Positions 1-10,629 of a stretch of DNA of 64,000 nt are shown here, piece by piece. The number at the start of each line of letters is the position of its first letter. The first letter of the stretch is position 1. The notes beneath the pieces were generated by a model. The model worked only from the letters and a program-made list of their open reading frames with translations. It was not told where the DNA came from and did not search any database. The DNA is taken from the NCBI GenBank assembly GCA_963965975.1, contig OZ014424.1:682001-746000 (forward strand), read 5' to 3'. The position numbers and the translations under genes were made by a program. This stretch comes from Xestospongia bergquistia. Its lineage: Eukaryota > Porifera > Demospongiae > Haplosclerida > Petrosiidae.

Positions 1-1302
1 GTTTTTTTTCTTGTATTTACTGTGGATGTTATATTAGATAATAAATGACATAGTTGTTGCTGTTTTTCTTCAACATGGCATGTAAAATGTTCTAGATTTA
101 TTTAATTTTTCACTTAGTATTATTATATTATATGTGTAGAAATGATGAGAATTTTATGCCAAATGTATTTTGTCTTTTAATACTCTTAACTTTATTTTAA
201 TTTAGACTGTAGTGATGGTTTAATTTCTTATGACAGCAATGTCTGCATTTTCTCATTCTTCTTTAGAAAGAGAAAAGGTGGAATGTGTCTTGAAGGAGAG
301 AAAGAATAGTGTGGAAAGTGATGGAGAGAGAGAAGATGAAAATGAAAGTGATAAAAAGAAGAAAGCACATATTGATCAATTATGGACGAAATTTAAGCAG
401 GAACATTGTTAAGGGAAAGGACAGTAGTGTTGCCAAGGAAACCAAATCTAGCAAGGAAGACACTAATACTGAAGATAAGGTATAGTTTACATTCCTTGTA
501 TTGTTAGCTTCAATTAATTTAGAGATATAAAAATTATAATAATAAAGTAATATAATTATTGACAACTTTTTAACCTCAAAATATGATAACACATTATATC
601 CTTGAGTTTCTCTTGATATTTAGGTATCTCCTTCTACTGAAGAGTCAGAAAAGACAGTGACTATTAAAAAGAGTTATAATTTTGCTGGAGAAGAAGTAAT
701 GTGAGTTATATTATATTCCTATCATCCAATGAACTCTATAATTGTTGTCCGATAGTGTGGAGGAAGAAGTATCTGTTAAATCTAAAGAAGCAAAAGAATA
801 TTTAAAATCACAAGAACATCAAATGAACAAACTAAGAAAATGTCTCCATCATTTACTAAAAGGTTAGAAATTTAATTGTATTTGTAAACAAGAATTAATA
901 ATTATTGGTTCATCTTCTTTACTTTGTTGCCTCTCTCTCTCCTAGTACTATTAAACGTAATAGAGGGGCTCAATCCTTATTATATTCTCTCTCTAAGAAG
1001 CCTAAAATGAGTACCCTTGTAAGAACCTCTTAAATCAATGACATCGTTATTACATCCTAATTTATTATTATTAGGAAAAGTCACGGCTGGACTGGACCAA
1101 GTACAAAAGGAGGAGGAGCTTGAAGAGGAGCTAGAGTTCCATTCAAAAGATGGGTAAGTTAATATATTTAGGTATCATATTATAATTAATAATTTAATAA
1201 TTAAGGTATCTTGAGAAACAAGCATTTTTACAACGAACAGAATTAAGACAATTTGAACAAGAAAGAGATGAACGCTTAAAACGATTTAAATATCTTTATT
1301 AA
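1..1302 (+). pseudogene. CFDP1 (BCNT) pseudogene, 5' end outside the window
   Basis: This is a second copy of the intact CFDP1 gene at 10.6-12.4 kb. Exons matching exons 3-8 lie at 267-479, 624-700, 756-862, 946-1018, 1075-1153 and 1206-1302, with splice sites conserved. Against the intact copy it has two 11-bp deletions in exon 3, a 1-bp deletion in exon 5 (near 815) and a 1-bp loss in an A run in exon 7 (near 1110), and these bring in-frame stops. Intron similarity continues to base 1, so exons 1-2, if present, are off the left edge. The family is the Swc5/CFDP1 chromatin-remodelling subunit with a C-terminal BCNT domain; this copy cannot encode it. Misassembly is unlikely to produce so many independent lesions. 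Confidence 0.85.
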
Positions 1303-1437
1303 AATGTCATATCTTGTACTCAAATGTTGAGACAAGTCATTATTAAAATGTGATGTATCTTGTACTCAAATGATGAGACAAGTCTTATTAAAATGTGATG
1401 TATCTTGTACTCAAATTATGAGACAAGTCATTATTAG
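1303..1437. repeat. Minisatellite, about 3 copies of a 45-48 bp unit
   Basis: Three copies of a unit containing CTTGTACTCAAATGATGAGA follow directly after the relic stop codon of the CFDP1 pseudogene. The same unit is expanded to about 14 copies after the intact gene at 12.42-13.06 kb. Each unit can fold into a small hairpin, CTTGTaCTCA pairing with TGAGaCAAG. Confidence 0.9.
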
Positions 1438-2567
1438 TGATACCAGTGTAGGGATGACCCCTAAAACATTTATTACTAAACCTGTTAGTATGATTAGGGA
1501 TTAAGAGAGTTATAATTAATAGCAAACAATTTTATATTTATTTAATTGGCAATAAAGTACTATAAACTAATACATACCATTTGCTAAAAGTTCATAATAT
1601 CTTCAATTTAACATGCTGTTATAGTAGGTACTGAATATAAGTACATCTTTGTTATGTAAGCACACTATATCATATACCAGTACTTTTCACTATTGCTATG
1701 CCATAAAAGTCTGTACAATTATTATTAAAAGTGTTAATACTATCTTTTAGTAAGTTTTTCTCCTGTCAATTTCATGTGGCTTTGTTGCCGCTATTTATGT
1801 CACTTTAGAAGAAACTATGGCTGGAGAGTTTGCATTACTTTGGGGTGTGGGAATTAGTCTAGTTACATCACTTATCAATGTCATCATTGCCTGTTTTCCC
1901 ATCTATCCAATTTTATAACAATAGGAGGTGTGGTTTGTTTGATCCCTTGGTGAGCACCGTCCATAACCTTAAATGTCTTGTCATGTTTTTAAAAACAACT
2001 GATAACTCCCCTCGAAATTTTATTTCAATGTTCTCTTGAAAGAACAAAATCATTTTGTTAATACCTTTTATTTCTTATTTCTTTTACTTACTAAATCTAA
2101 ACTGTTATTTCTTTTATGTTTAATGTTATATTAATTGTTTTATGTCCTTTAATTATAATTATTATTAATATATACATAACATCAATATAGTATGAAGTAT
2201 AGTACAGTATGAAATGTTAAAATATTATAATGTTTCCCTTTCGTATTATCATGGTATGTGTCATTGTTATAAATGATAAGATAGTACCAACTTTACTTCA
2301 TTTTCAGGGTTAAAATCATATTTATATTAAATTCATCAACATACTTTCTTTTCATATCACTTAAATGCACAGAAGAAACTGAAAGTCCTTAAGAATTCAC
2401 ATTTCTGTTAAATACAAAATATAAAATTACTTTAGCACCATCATGTCATTATGTACATAATGATCTACAGAATGATTGTAATTATATAAATTTATAAATA
2501 AATTATAAATTTGCCAAAATGAAGTGAAACGACACTCATACCCACATTTGTACATATTAATATTAAT
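1438..2567. other. Spacer without a supported gene
   Basis: AT-rich sequence with no recognisable exon apart from a doubtful 33-codon reading frame at 1817-1918. Confidence 0.6.
1817..1918 (+). CDS. Possible small membrane peptide, 33 aa
   Basis: An ATG-to-TAA frame begins MAGEFALLWGVGISL and is hydrophobic for most of its length, like a single membrane span. No splice sites, homologue or promoter support it, and a frame this short is expected by chance. It is listed because SMIM13, a real micro-membrane protein in this window, shows that such genes are easily missed. I do not recognise it. Confidence 0.15.
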   Translation: MAGEFALLWGVGISLVTSLINVIIACFPIYPIL

Positions 2568-2788
2568 AACACATGTACAAAACAGCTGGATACAGAAGAC
2601 AAAGATTACCTTCCTTATAAGGTATGTAGAATCCTATTATTATATAGCATAACTTTATATTGTAACTGATATTTTCTTATAGTTACTCCACTAATATTAG
2701 AGGATAGTGCCAAATATCAAGTCAATAGAAGGAGTATGGTGTTAAAGGCACCAAAAGTTTTTAAAAGGGAGAAGACTAGTTCCACAAG
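2568..2788 (+). pseudogene. Relic of CFDP1 exons 1-2
   Basis: Two exon-like blocks, about 2570-2621 and 2683-2788, each end at a GT donor. The first encodes LDTEDKDYLPYK, resembling DTDSEDEDYIPE of intact CFDP1 exon 1. The second ends VFKREKTSSTR, resembling KFTKRKNITSTR of intact exon 2. The in-frame start codon is lost and no exon 3 follows. It is a third CFDP1-derived locus, more diverged than the one at the left edge. Confidence 0.5.
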
Positions 2789-3822
2789 GTAAATAAATTT
2801 GATAAAAAGTTTCAGAGGAAAATGAGGTGCTTGTTTAGAGTTAGCATGTACATACTATACTTGTGTAAATTATATTGCATGTTCTCCCAGTGTCTAGAGC
2901 TGGGGTGTATCTAGGGTGGATCTTGGGGTGCTCTTGTACCCCCCCTTTTTTGAGTTCTAATTGTAATAATGAGTAACAACCATAGAAATTTTCCTGAGGT
3001 TGTTTTATAGACTAGACATGCACAGCTGGAATAAAAGAATGAAAGTAGTAGAAGCAACGCAGCAAAGTTGAATCTGAAATTGCACTTCGATTTAATTGAT
3101 AATTAACCATAGTCATTGTCATATTCAGATCATTTGGGATTTTTCCATTATAAACTTTCAAATATTGGACCCAAGCTCAATTAATTTTGTACATAATCTT
3201 AGCATAATATATTTAAATGAACTAAGTCTTGATATCAACACCTGATGTTCTTAACAAACAGTAAAAGACATGGCTTCATTAACCGCACCTTCATGAATAA
3301 TTAATTATTTAAAAATTTTGCAAAGTACTTTGCACACCATTCCTTTGCATCCCCTATTCTTGAGATCTAGATAAATTCTTGTAGAGAATATTCAAGTAAC
3401 AATTCTCTTGTTCAGTCATTTATCACTGACATAGTGTCATGATGTATACAGATCATTTTTAAACAAAATGTACTAGTTGACTGGGTTTATTGTCAAATGA
3501 TATGCAATTGTTAAAATGATGCTTATGAAGTAAGTAAATTGAATTGAGAGTACACACTGGTAAAAACTTGTGCCTTTTCTCTGTTTCTATGGTAATGCAA
3601 TTGTTGTCTATGACAACTGGCACACCTTTGATTTCTTTATAAAGCAACAATTGTCATAAATATATTTTAAAATAACAATGGTTTTTGGTAATAACTGTGG
3701 GAACATTTGTAAGTTAGTGGATATCATATAAAACAATTTAAATGGAATACTTAATAGTCTCTTCATTAAGTATATATATGAAACAAATTATGTTATCAAA
3801 CTATTATCAGCACACCAGAACA
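2789..3822. other. Spacer with a partial interspersed repeat
   Basis: No gene is visible. About 3450-3720 resembles the flank 5' of AnkR-A (8640-8945), sharing the TAATAACTGTGGGAACA tail and an ATGCAATTGTTGTC-like block. It is one of six copies of this repeat in the window. Confidence 0.5.
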
Positions 3823-6800
3823 CTATTGTTTAACATTTAAGTTCAGTATTATACCAAGTTCTTTGTTGATTTCATCTTTCCAGCGTCCTGCTATAGCCTT
3901 AGCTGCAGCTTGCACTGCGCCACCTTGACTCGACAGACAGTCCAGAAATAATTGACAATGCTTCTCTAACTCAGGGACTGTTTTAAACTTCATTCCATTT
4001 TCATAATCATTCATTACACTTATATAAGTTGGGTTATGACAAACAGCGTTTGTGATCAATCCCTTGGCATACATTTCAGTAACGACATCTGGTAGACAAC
4101 CATATAACAAGTCACTTAAATTTGCAGACTGTTCCTGAAGCACCATCCTCAATATCTTTCTAACCCTCTCTGGGCTCACATCAGTAGCTCCTGTTTGAAT
4201 ATAATAGACTAATTAAGATATTCACATTGAATATTTACCTTGAAAAGATGGTTGGCATGGTTTAACTGACTTGTTTAGCGTATCAAACGGTAGTGACAAT
4301 GACTTTGATTCTTTCTCTTTTGCTCTCTCTACTTTTTCTCTTGTTTGACCTCCATATTTACTTAATAGTTTACTAATACTTTCCTGTTTAATATCATTAG
4401 CATCATCTAATGGTGTCCTCTTGTCAGCAATAGCATTGGGATCAGCATTTCTCTCTAAGAGTGTCTCTACTATTGTGAAGGATTTACCTCCTCTTATTGC
4501 AAAGAACAAAGGAGTGAATCCCCAAAAACTTTCTTGTTTATTTACATCAGCTCCAGCTTTTATGAGAGCAACCACTATATCAACATGTCCACATGATGAA
4601 GCTACCATGAGTGGAGTAAGACCTAGAACCAGTGGAGTATCTGGACTATCTAATGTCTTCATTACAACTGTTCCTTTAACACATGAGTCTAGTAGTTCTC
4701 TCTGGTCATTAGTGAGGTGTGAAAGTTTGTTTGAGAGGAAGGTAATGACAATAGGGTGACCACCTAAACATGATAGTACTACTGCTTTTTCAATCTCCTC
4801 AGTAGTGGGTTTAACTTTGTCTAAGAGCATATTAACAAGGTCTCTGTTACCACTATAAGCTGCTAATGAAAATGCTGTTGATCCTTTAGATGATAACAAG
4901 TGAGGATCTGCGTGTGATTGTAATAAACATTCTACAATTTCAAGATGACCATTCTGACTAGCTACCATTAGGGCATTGTAATCATATTCATTTAGAATAC
5001 TAACATCTGCATCCCATTGGAGAAGTAATTTAACAACTTGAGTATGACCATTAAAACTAGCTAGCATTAAACTAGTTAATCCATCGTTTCTCTTGCGATC
5101 AATGTCAGCATGTTCTTTGAGTAGTAGTTCAACGACCTGGTGATGACCATTATAACTAGCTAGCAATAATGCAGTACCTCCATCTTTTCTTTGATAGTTA
5201 ATGTCAGTTTTTTGTTGTAGTAGTACTTGAACAATATCATAATGGCCATAAAAACTTGCAATCATTAATGCATTTGAGCCATTTGATTTCTGTAAATTTG
5301 GGTCAGCACCATGCTGTATGAGAGTATTGACTATTGTAAGATGGTTGAGTTCACTTGCTCTCATGAGTGCTGTCCAGCCTTCATTTTCTTGAATATTAAC
5401 ATTAGCTCCAGCTGATGCTAATGATTTTACAATTCGTTCATGTCCTTCTTCACTAGCTAGCATTAGTGCAGTCACTCCATTTTTGTTCTGAGTATTAATG
5501 TCAGCATGTGCTTTAAGTAGTTCAACAACCTGATGATGACCATTGTGACTAGCTATCATTAGGGCAGACCATCCATCTTTTTCCTGAATATTAATGTCAG
5601 CATTCTCTTTAAGTAGTAGTTCAACAACCTGGTGATGACCTTTTTCACTAGCTAGTATAAGTGCTGTTTTGCCTTCTTCATTGCAATGGTTTATATCGCC
5701 TCCTAATTTCAGGAGAAATTTCACAGCTTCATTATGACCAGCTTTTGTAGCTTCTTGAAGAGCTGACTCAAAACTAAAGTTCATATTCTCATCTTCTTCC
5801 AGGATAGATTGACCATTAATTGTTAGACCAAAGATACCAATGAGACGCATAAAATGTAGCTTGTCTTGAGCATAAGCTATGAGACAATCAGCTGTAGAAT
5901 CATGAACAATATATTTAATACAAACTGAGCCTGTATCAATTGTGATATACTTCAAAAGAGATTGTTTTAATGGATGTGGTAGTAAATGTCTAACTAGTAG
6001 ATAAAGTCCTTGAATATTGGCATCATTCCATGGATTGTGTAATTCAATATAAATTTGAGGCATGCTTGTTAGATCTCCTAGATGTGAGGTGTATATGCTT
6101 TTTAGTTGGTCTTTGAGTTGTTTCACAGTAAATGAGCAACGTAAAGTCTCAGCTTTATCCATATGTTTTTTAAGTTCACTGACTAAGTTCTTGTCTTCCC
6201 CAAAACATTCATCATTAAGAAACCTTTCACTCACACGAATGATTATTTCACAGTCTAAAAAGTCAAAATATGGATGTAGTTTCTTGAAGAGCTTATCTAA
6301 ATCATTACATTTGTTGATGTCACTCAGTTCTTCAACCCAGTATAGTTCATACTTAATAAATATTGTGACATCTTCTAATTTTAGTAGTCGATGTTGTAGT
6401 TTATGAACAAGAGCTGATTGAACAGCAACTATTAATGTACTGAAATTTTGACGTAAACTCTGTAAAGAGGTTCTAAGTTCCATTTCCTTCTCTTTATTTT
6501 CTACTTCTACTTTTTGTTGATAAATGCTAGAGGCTATTGAGGTATAAAACAATTAAATCTAAAAGGAAAGTTTACAATACCTTGGATAGTGATTGGTTGT
6601 TCTGAAGTTGTTTCTAAAGAAGTAATAGGTTTTTGAGATGTTTCTGTAGCTAGATCATGTTCTTGGGATTTTTCTAGAGCAGACTTTACTCCCTGTCCTG
6701 ATGTAGGCACTCCATCTACAGTAATTGGATATAAATAACTTTATCATTATATTCCACGTAAGAATATTATCTATCAACATTACAAACAATCTATTATTAT

Positions 6801-8434
6801 TATTGCAGCTTGCTCTTTGCATACCAGGTAGTCCTATGATTGTTTTACCTATGTATACCATATATATGTTGTACCAATGAATGCTACAAATAATCTACCT
6901 TGCAGCATTAATGGATGAAATGAGACTAGTTGATACATATTTATAGTATGTAGATTGTTTTATTACATTGACAATAGAAACTGCATATAAATTAAAATGC
7001 ATTTTCAATTTTCACTGGAAAATCTAATGATTTTACAACAATGAATGTTATAGTGTTCACATAGCTTGACTGTACATTAGCTATTTGATTTTCTATGGAT
7101 AGGACAAATATAGTTTAATGTTATCCTTTTGCTGGTTGAGCATGCCATATGACATCTCCCAGAGTCAGTCAGTTTCTTAGTTTGGTTAATTAATAATAAT
7201 ATTGTGGACTTTGTGACTAACTTCTAGTTGCTATAGGCTCTCTGATAAGTATTACACTATGACATAAAGGTATAAAAATAAACTCTTTCATAGATTAGAG
7301 TATATGATGCTTACATGTATAGTATATGTCATGTAATATTTTTATAGACTTAATATAGTAAGTAATATAGTGACTTTTATTTATAATATCATTGTTACAT
7401 CTATGAAGGAGTGTAAACTTGTCAAAGCTTGCTTTGCTCAAAATCATGAATTCACAAATAACAACTGTGACAGGAATTCTATTGGAATGTTGCTATAGTA
7501 GTTATTTTATTGGTAAAAATAACAAGAACAATACATATTTGTGTCACTATATCTCAAAGATATGGACTACCATCATTTTATATTACTGACCTTGTTGTTC
7601 ATCACATGTAAGATTTAGTGAGATATCACATTGCTTTTTAACTTCTACTATCCAGTCTTGACATAACTTTTGAACAGCTGATTTCATCGGATCACCTTCA
7701 CTGGAGAGACATTGTAAGAAAAGTTGACAATGTTCTTGTAGCTTTGAATTGTCTCCCTTGATATTTTCCATTGCAATTTCAAATTGATCGATCATACTGT
7801 GAACAGTTGGAGAATCTCGGACTGATTTGATTATTAGGTCATGGGAGTACATCCTATCAGCAACTTGTTGGACACATGGTCGTAAATGGTCACTTAAATG
7901 AGCAAAATGGCTTTTCAGTACCTTCTTCAACACTTTATGAACTTCAGCACCTGTAATGTTATCGTAAAAATGTATACAGTTATCACAGGAAGGCTTTTAA
8001 AAATTCATGAGGACTTTTCTAGCAAGCTCAATTATACAAGTAACCTGTTTATTACTAGGTTGTATTTATTATAATAAATTAATAGAAATGAAAAAACTGA
8101 TTATTTGATTTAACCAATAATGGTTATATATAGGTCACATGTATAACCATATATAAATAAGTTAAAACATCATTCTATCAGTTATATGTTTTAATATTTA
8201 CTGACCTGTTTTAGGTCCAGGGTTGAGTTCAATATCACCTGATAAAAGGAGGAGAAGTAAGAGAAACAAAACTAGAGAGAATATCAAAGTACCACCACCC
8301 TCATCTCCTGATAACAATAGTGACTTTATACATCCAGGGGTATCAGTGGTAGAAGGAGTCTTTTTAGTAGTATATGGTATATGATGACAATACCATAACC
8401 CAATACTAGCTCTCCATTGAGAGATATCAATCAT
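3823..8434 (-). CDS. AnkR-A: 2A leader, HCQ module, ankyrin repeats, C-terminal HCQ module
   Basis: Five exons: 8206-8434, 7591-7950, 6581-6715, 4239-6533 and 3823-4190; all four introns are phase 1. The protein is about 1128 aa. Residues 1-76 are a leader with a hydrophobic run ending in the 2A-like motif SGDIELNPGP. Residues 77-196 are an HCQ module (LQEHCQLFLQCLSSEG). A Thr/Ser/Glu-rich linker follows to about 241. An uncharacterised region of about 245 residues (HPYFDFLDCEIIIRV) comes next, then roughly 13 ankyrin repeats (GHHQVVELLLKENADINIQ type) and a second HCQ module at 1007-1128. There is no Death domain, unlike AnkR-B, and no NACHT P-loop. A receptor or scaffold role is inferred. 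Exon junctions fit by phase and similarity; transcript evidence would settle them. Confidence 0.75.
8213..8236 (-). other. 2A-like ribosome-skipping motif DIELNPGP (AnkR-A)
   Basis: The codons read D-I-E-L-N-P-G-P, matching the 2A consensus D(V/I)ExNPGP, directly after a run of leucines (LLLLLLLSG). In this family the ribosome fails to join the last Gly and Pro, here residues 73 and 74. The hydrophobic stretch just before it could act as a signal or anchor when skipping fails. Confidence 0.85.
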
Positions 8435-8639
8435 AATGACCTACAAACAATCAATATATTAAAAGACAACTTGTTCTACATATTTAGTTACCTTTTGTTC
8501 CTGTCTAACACTATATACCTCAATGGATACTCGTATACAATTAAGTAGCTCAATAACACAATCAAAAAAATCAAATGGCTATCAAAATATACAGCTAGGA
8601 AACAGGTAGTTTTTATTACTACTTATGTTTTTGGACTTT

Positions 8640-9060
8640 AATTCAGTTCAACAAACAAAGCAAGATCCGAAGTTATTAATGAGTTATTTATAGTAGAAAT
8701 GACAACTACTGCCACAAACAAACCTGGCCCTATTCTGTTTTTCTGGTTACTAAGGGAACATAGAGCTACACATACTTTTTTCTTTTTGATCCTTTTATAG
8801 TTTTTGGTTGCCATGGAAATGCAATGGTTGTCAACAACAACAAAGTTGTATTGAATAACCTTAGATTCTTTATAAGGCAATAATTATTATGAATATGTTT
8901 TCAAAATGACACTCGTACGGTGTTTTTGGCTAATAACTGTGGGAACAATGAATATTATCAATATATCACGTGAGGTGTGGCCAATATCATTCATAGTTAT
9001 TGGATGGAGAAAGGTTACAATTTTGACCAAATATGTACAGCATATGTCTCATATCATGAA
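8640..9060. repeat. Interspersed repeat copy upstream of AnkR-A
   Basis: A block ending in TAATAACTGTGGGAACA, ATCACGTGAGGTGTGG and AATTTTGACCAAATATG recurs, diverged, at about 3450-3720 (partial), 41786-41900, 53380-53730, 61313-61445 and 63900-64000 (cut by the window edge). All copies have the same orientation. No coding capacity is seen. Confidence 0.65.
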
Positions 9061-9403
9061 TATAATTATTATATACAATATTGTTAATGGAATATAACAA
9101 TATTATTGGATAGATAACTGTATGATGTGGACAGATATAGGATGAGTCTGTACTGTATTTGGATAGGTCTGATTAATTAATTTAATAACCAAAAGTTAGA
9201 TTAGTGTAATGAGATGATAAAATTTTAATATATTATATTAAAAATATAATTATATGAAGTAATACACGCTGATAGCTTTATATAATTAATATTGAAGAAA
9301 ATAATCAAGATGATAGATTATTAAATGAACTCAATAAAACAATATAGATTGTTATATCAACATAATAATATTTTAATAAATTAATATGTTATTAATATTA
9401 TTA

Positions 9404-10544
9404 TTATTTTACTCTATTTATTTGTCTAACTGATGATGTTCTAATAGAATGTGAAGAACTAGATTTGTTAGAAGTTACTTTTGATTTTAATGATGAGTGT
9501 TTGTTCTTATCAGGTGATTTCTCTGTGTCTGATGCTAAGAGTGCTCTCATGAACTCAAATCGTGACAAAAATAACTTCCATACTAATCCCCAACCTATTT
9601 AATGAGAGAAAATAAAAAAATCAAGACAGCAATAGTTCTAATTATGTAATAATACTAGGCTAGTTCACAGGACATATATATCTACAATAAAATATGTATT
9701 AATCTTATGTAAGGGTGGGAGATACTATCAAAATATATCGATGTAATCAATTATAATACGGTCTCGATTACTAATTGATTACTCATACATGCGTATAGGT
9801 GATTAGCGATTACTTTGTGCATGCGCATTTTTACAGTCATGCATGTATTCTTACTGTTCTATTATTATAAAATGGCTGAAGCAGCTGAGACTGCCGAGCT
9901 ACTATATTTCCTTTTCTTTCTAAATTTGCCAAAAAATACATGAGCATTACAGGTACTTCAGTTCCTGCTGAAAGAGTCTTCTCCAAAGCAGGTGAACTTA
10001 TTTCACAAAGAAGAAATGTGATAAAACCAAAACATGTAAATATGTTGTTGTTCTTAAATAAAAATTAATTGGAAAATGTAATCACATAGTAATTGATACT
10101 ACTGATACTTATACTAAAGTAATCAGTAATTGTATCAAAATCGAGATTTTTAGTATCGTCCACCTTTAATCTTATGTACATAGTTTTTAGTGACATTTTA
10201 GTCCATTATAAGCCTATGTAGTTATATATAGGTCAGTCACATGAAATTAAGTGAGTAAAAGTCTCAGTATTGGTATGTAAGAAGATACCAACAGCTGCTA
10301 ATTAATTATAGTGCTACAGATACAATGTATTAATGAATTACAATAGTCTCATTCTCAGACATCTTTTCTGTTCATTAGTGATGGAATCTAGGGGAGGGCT
10401 AGCTACACAAGACTATTTATATTGGCCTAGTATTAATTACTAGTATACTTATTTGTACTAACTTATCATAATGAAGGCAATGACCACGCCCACTGATAAA
10501 ACTGCTAACAATAAGATCAACGCAATATCTGAGACAGTAGTCAT
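9404..10544 (-). CDS. SMIM13: Small integral membrane protein 13
   Basis: Two exons, 10463-10544 and 9404-9594, encode 90 aa, against 91 in human SMIM13. Exon 1 gives a hydrophobic N terminus (MTTVSDIALILLLAVLSVG), a single membrane span. Exon 2 carries the family signature WGLVWKLFLSRFEFMRALL, which resembles the human GWYFVWHLFLSKFKFLREL, and then a Ser/Lys-rich tail. The donor is GTTAGT and the codon across the junction is Ser. The function of the family is unknown. The only intron (about 870 bp) holds a hAT-type element. The gene is head-to-head with CFDP1, 85 bp apart. Confidence 0.85.
9711..10167. mobile_element. Internally deleted hAT element in the SMIM13 intron
   Basis: The ends are inverted repeats (AAGGGTGGGAGATACT against AAAGGTGGACGATACT, 13 of 16 alike), flanked by the direct repeat AATCTTATGT at 9701-9710 and 10168-10177. 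Inside, on the plus strand, a frame encodes TSVPAERVFSKAGELISQRR and ends MLLFLNKN-stop at about 10068, the hAT C-terminal dimerisation motif of Ac/ZBED-like transposases. A short frame beginning MAEAAETAEL near 9873 may be the transposase start. The catalytic core is missing, so this copy is non-autonomous. The 457-bp length and 10-bp flank match are visible; hAT usually makes 8-bp duplications. Confidence 0.8.
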
Positions 10545-10629
10545 TCTGAAAATGGTCTGAAAAATGAAAGGTTATTGTTCTAATTAGAGCTCACTTAATC
10601 TAGTCCCTCCCATATCCACGTGTATATTA
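10545..10629. promoter_or_regulatory. Shared SMIM13/CFDP1 promoter region
   Basis: Only 85 bp separate the divergent start codons, so both genes must use this stretch or overlapping 5' leaders. A CAG before the SMIM13 start may be the acceptor of a leader intron. No TATA box is visible. Confidence 0.45.

Noticed and set aside
7951-8205. A hidden Death exon between the 2A leader and HCQ exon of AnkR-A
   Set aside because: The 255-bp intron was read in the gene orientation and has no Death-like coding stretch; direct joining is in phase.
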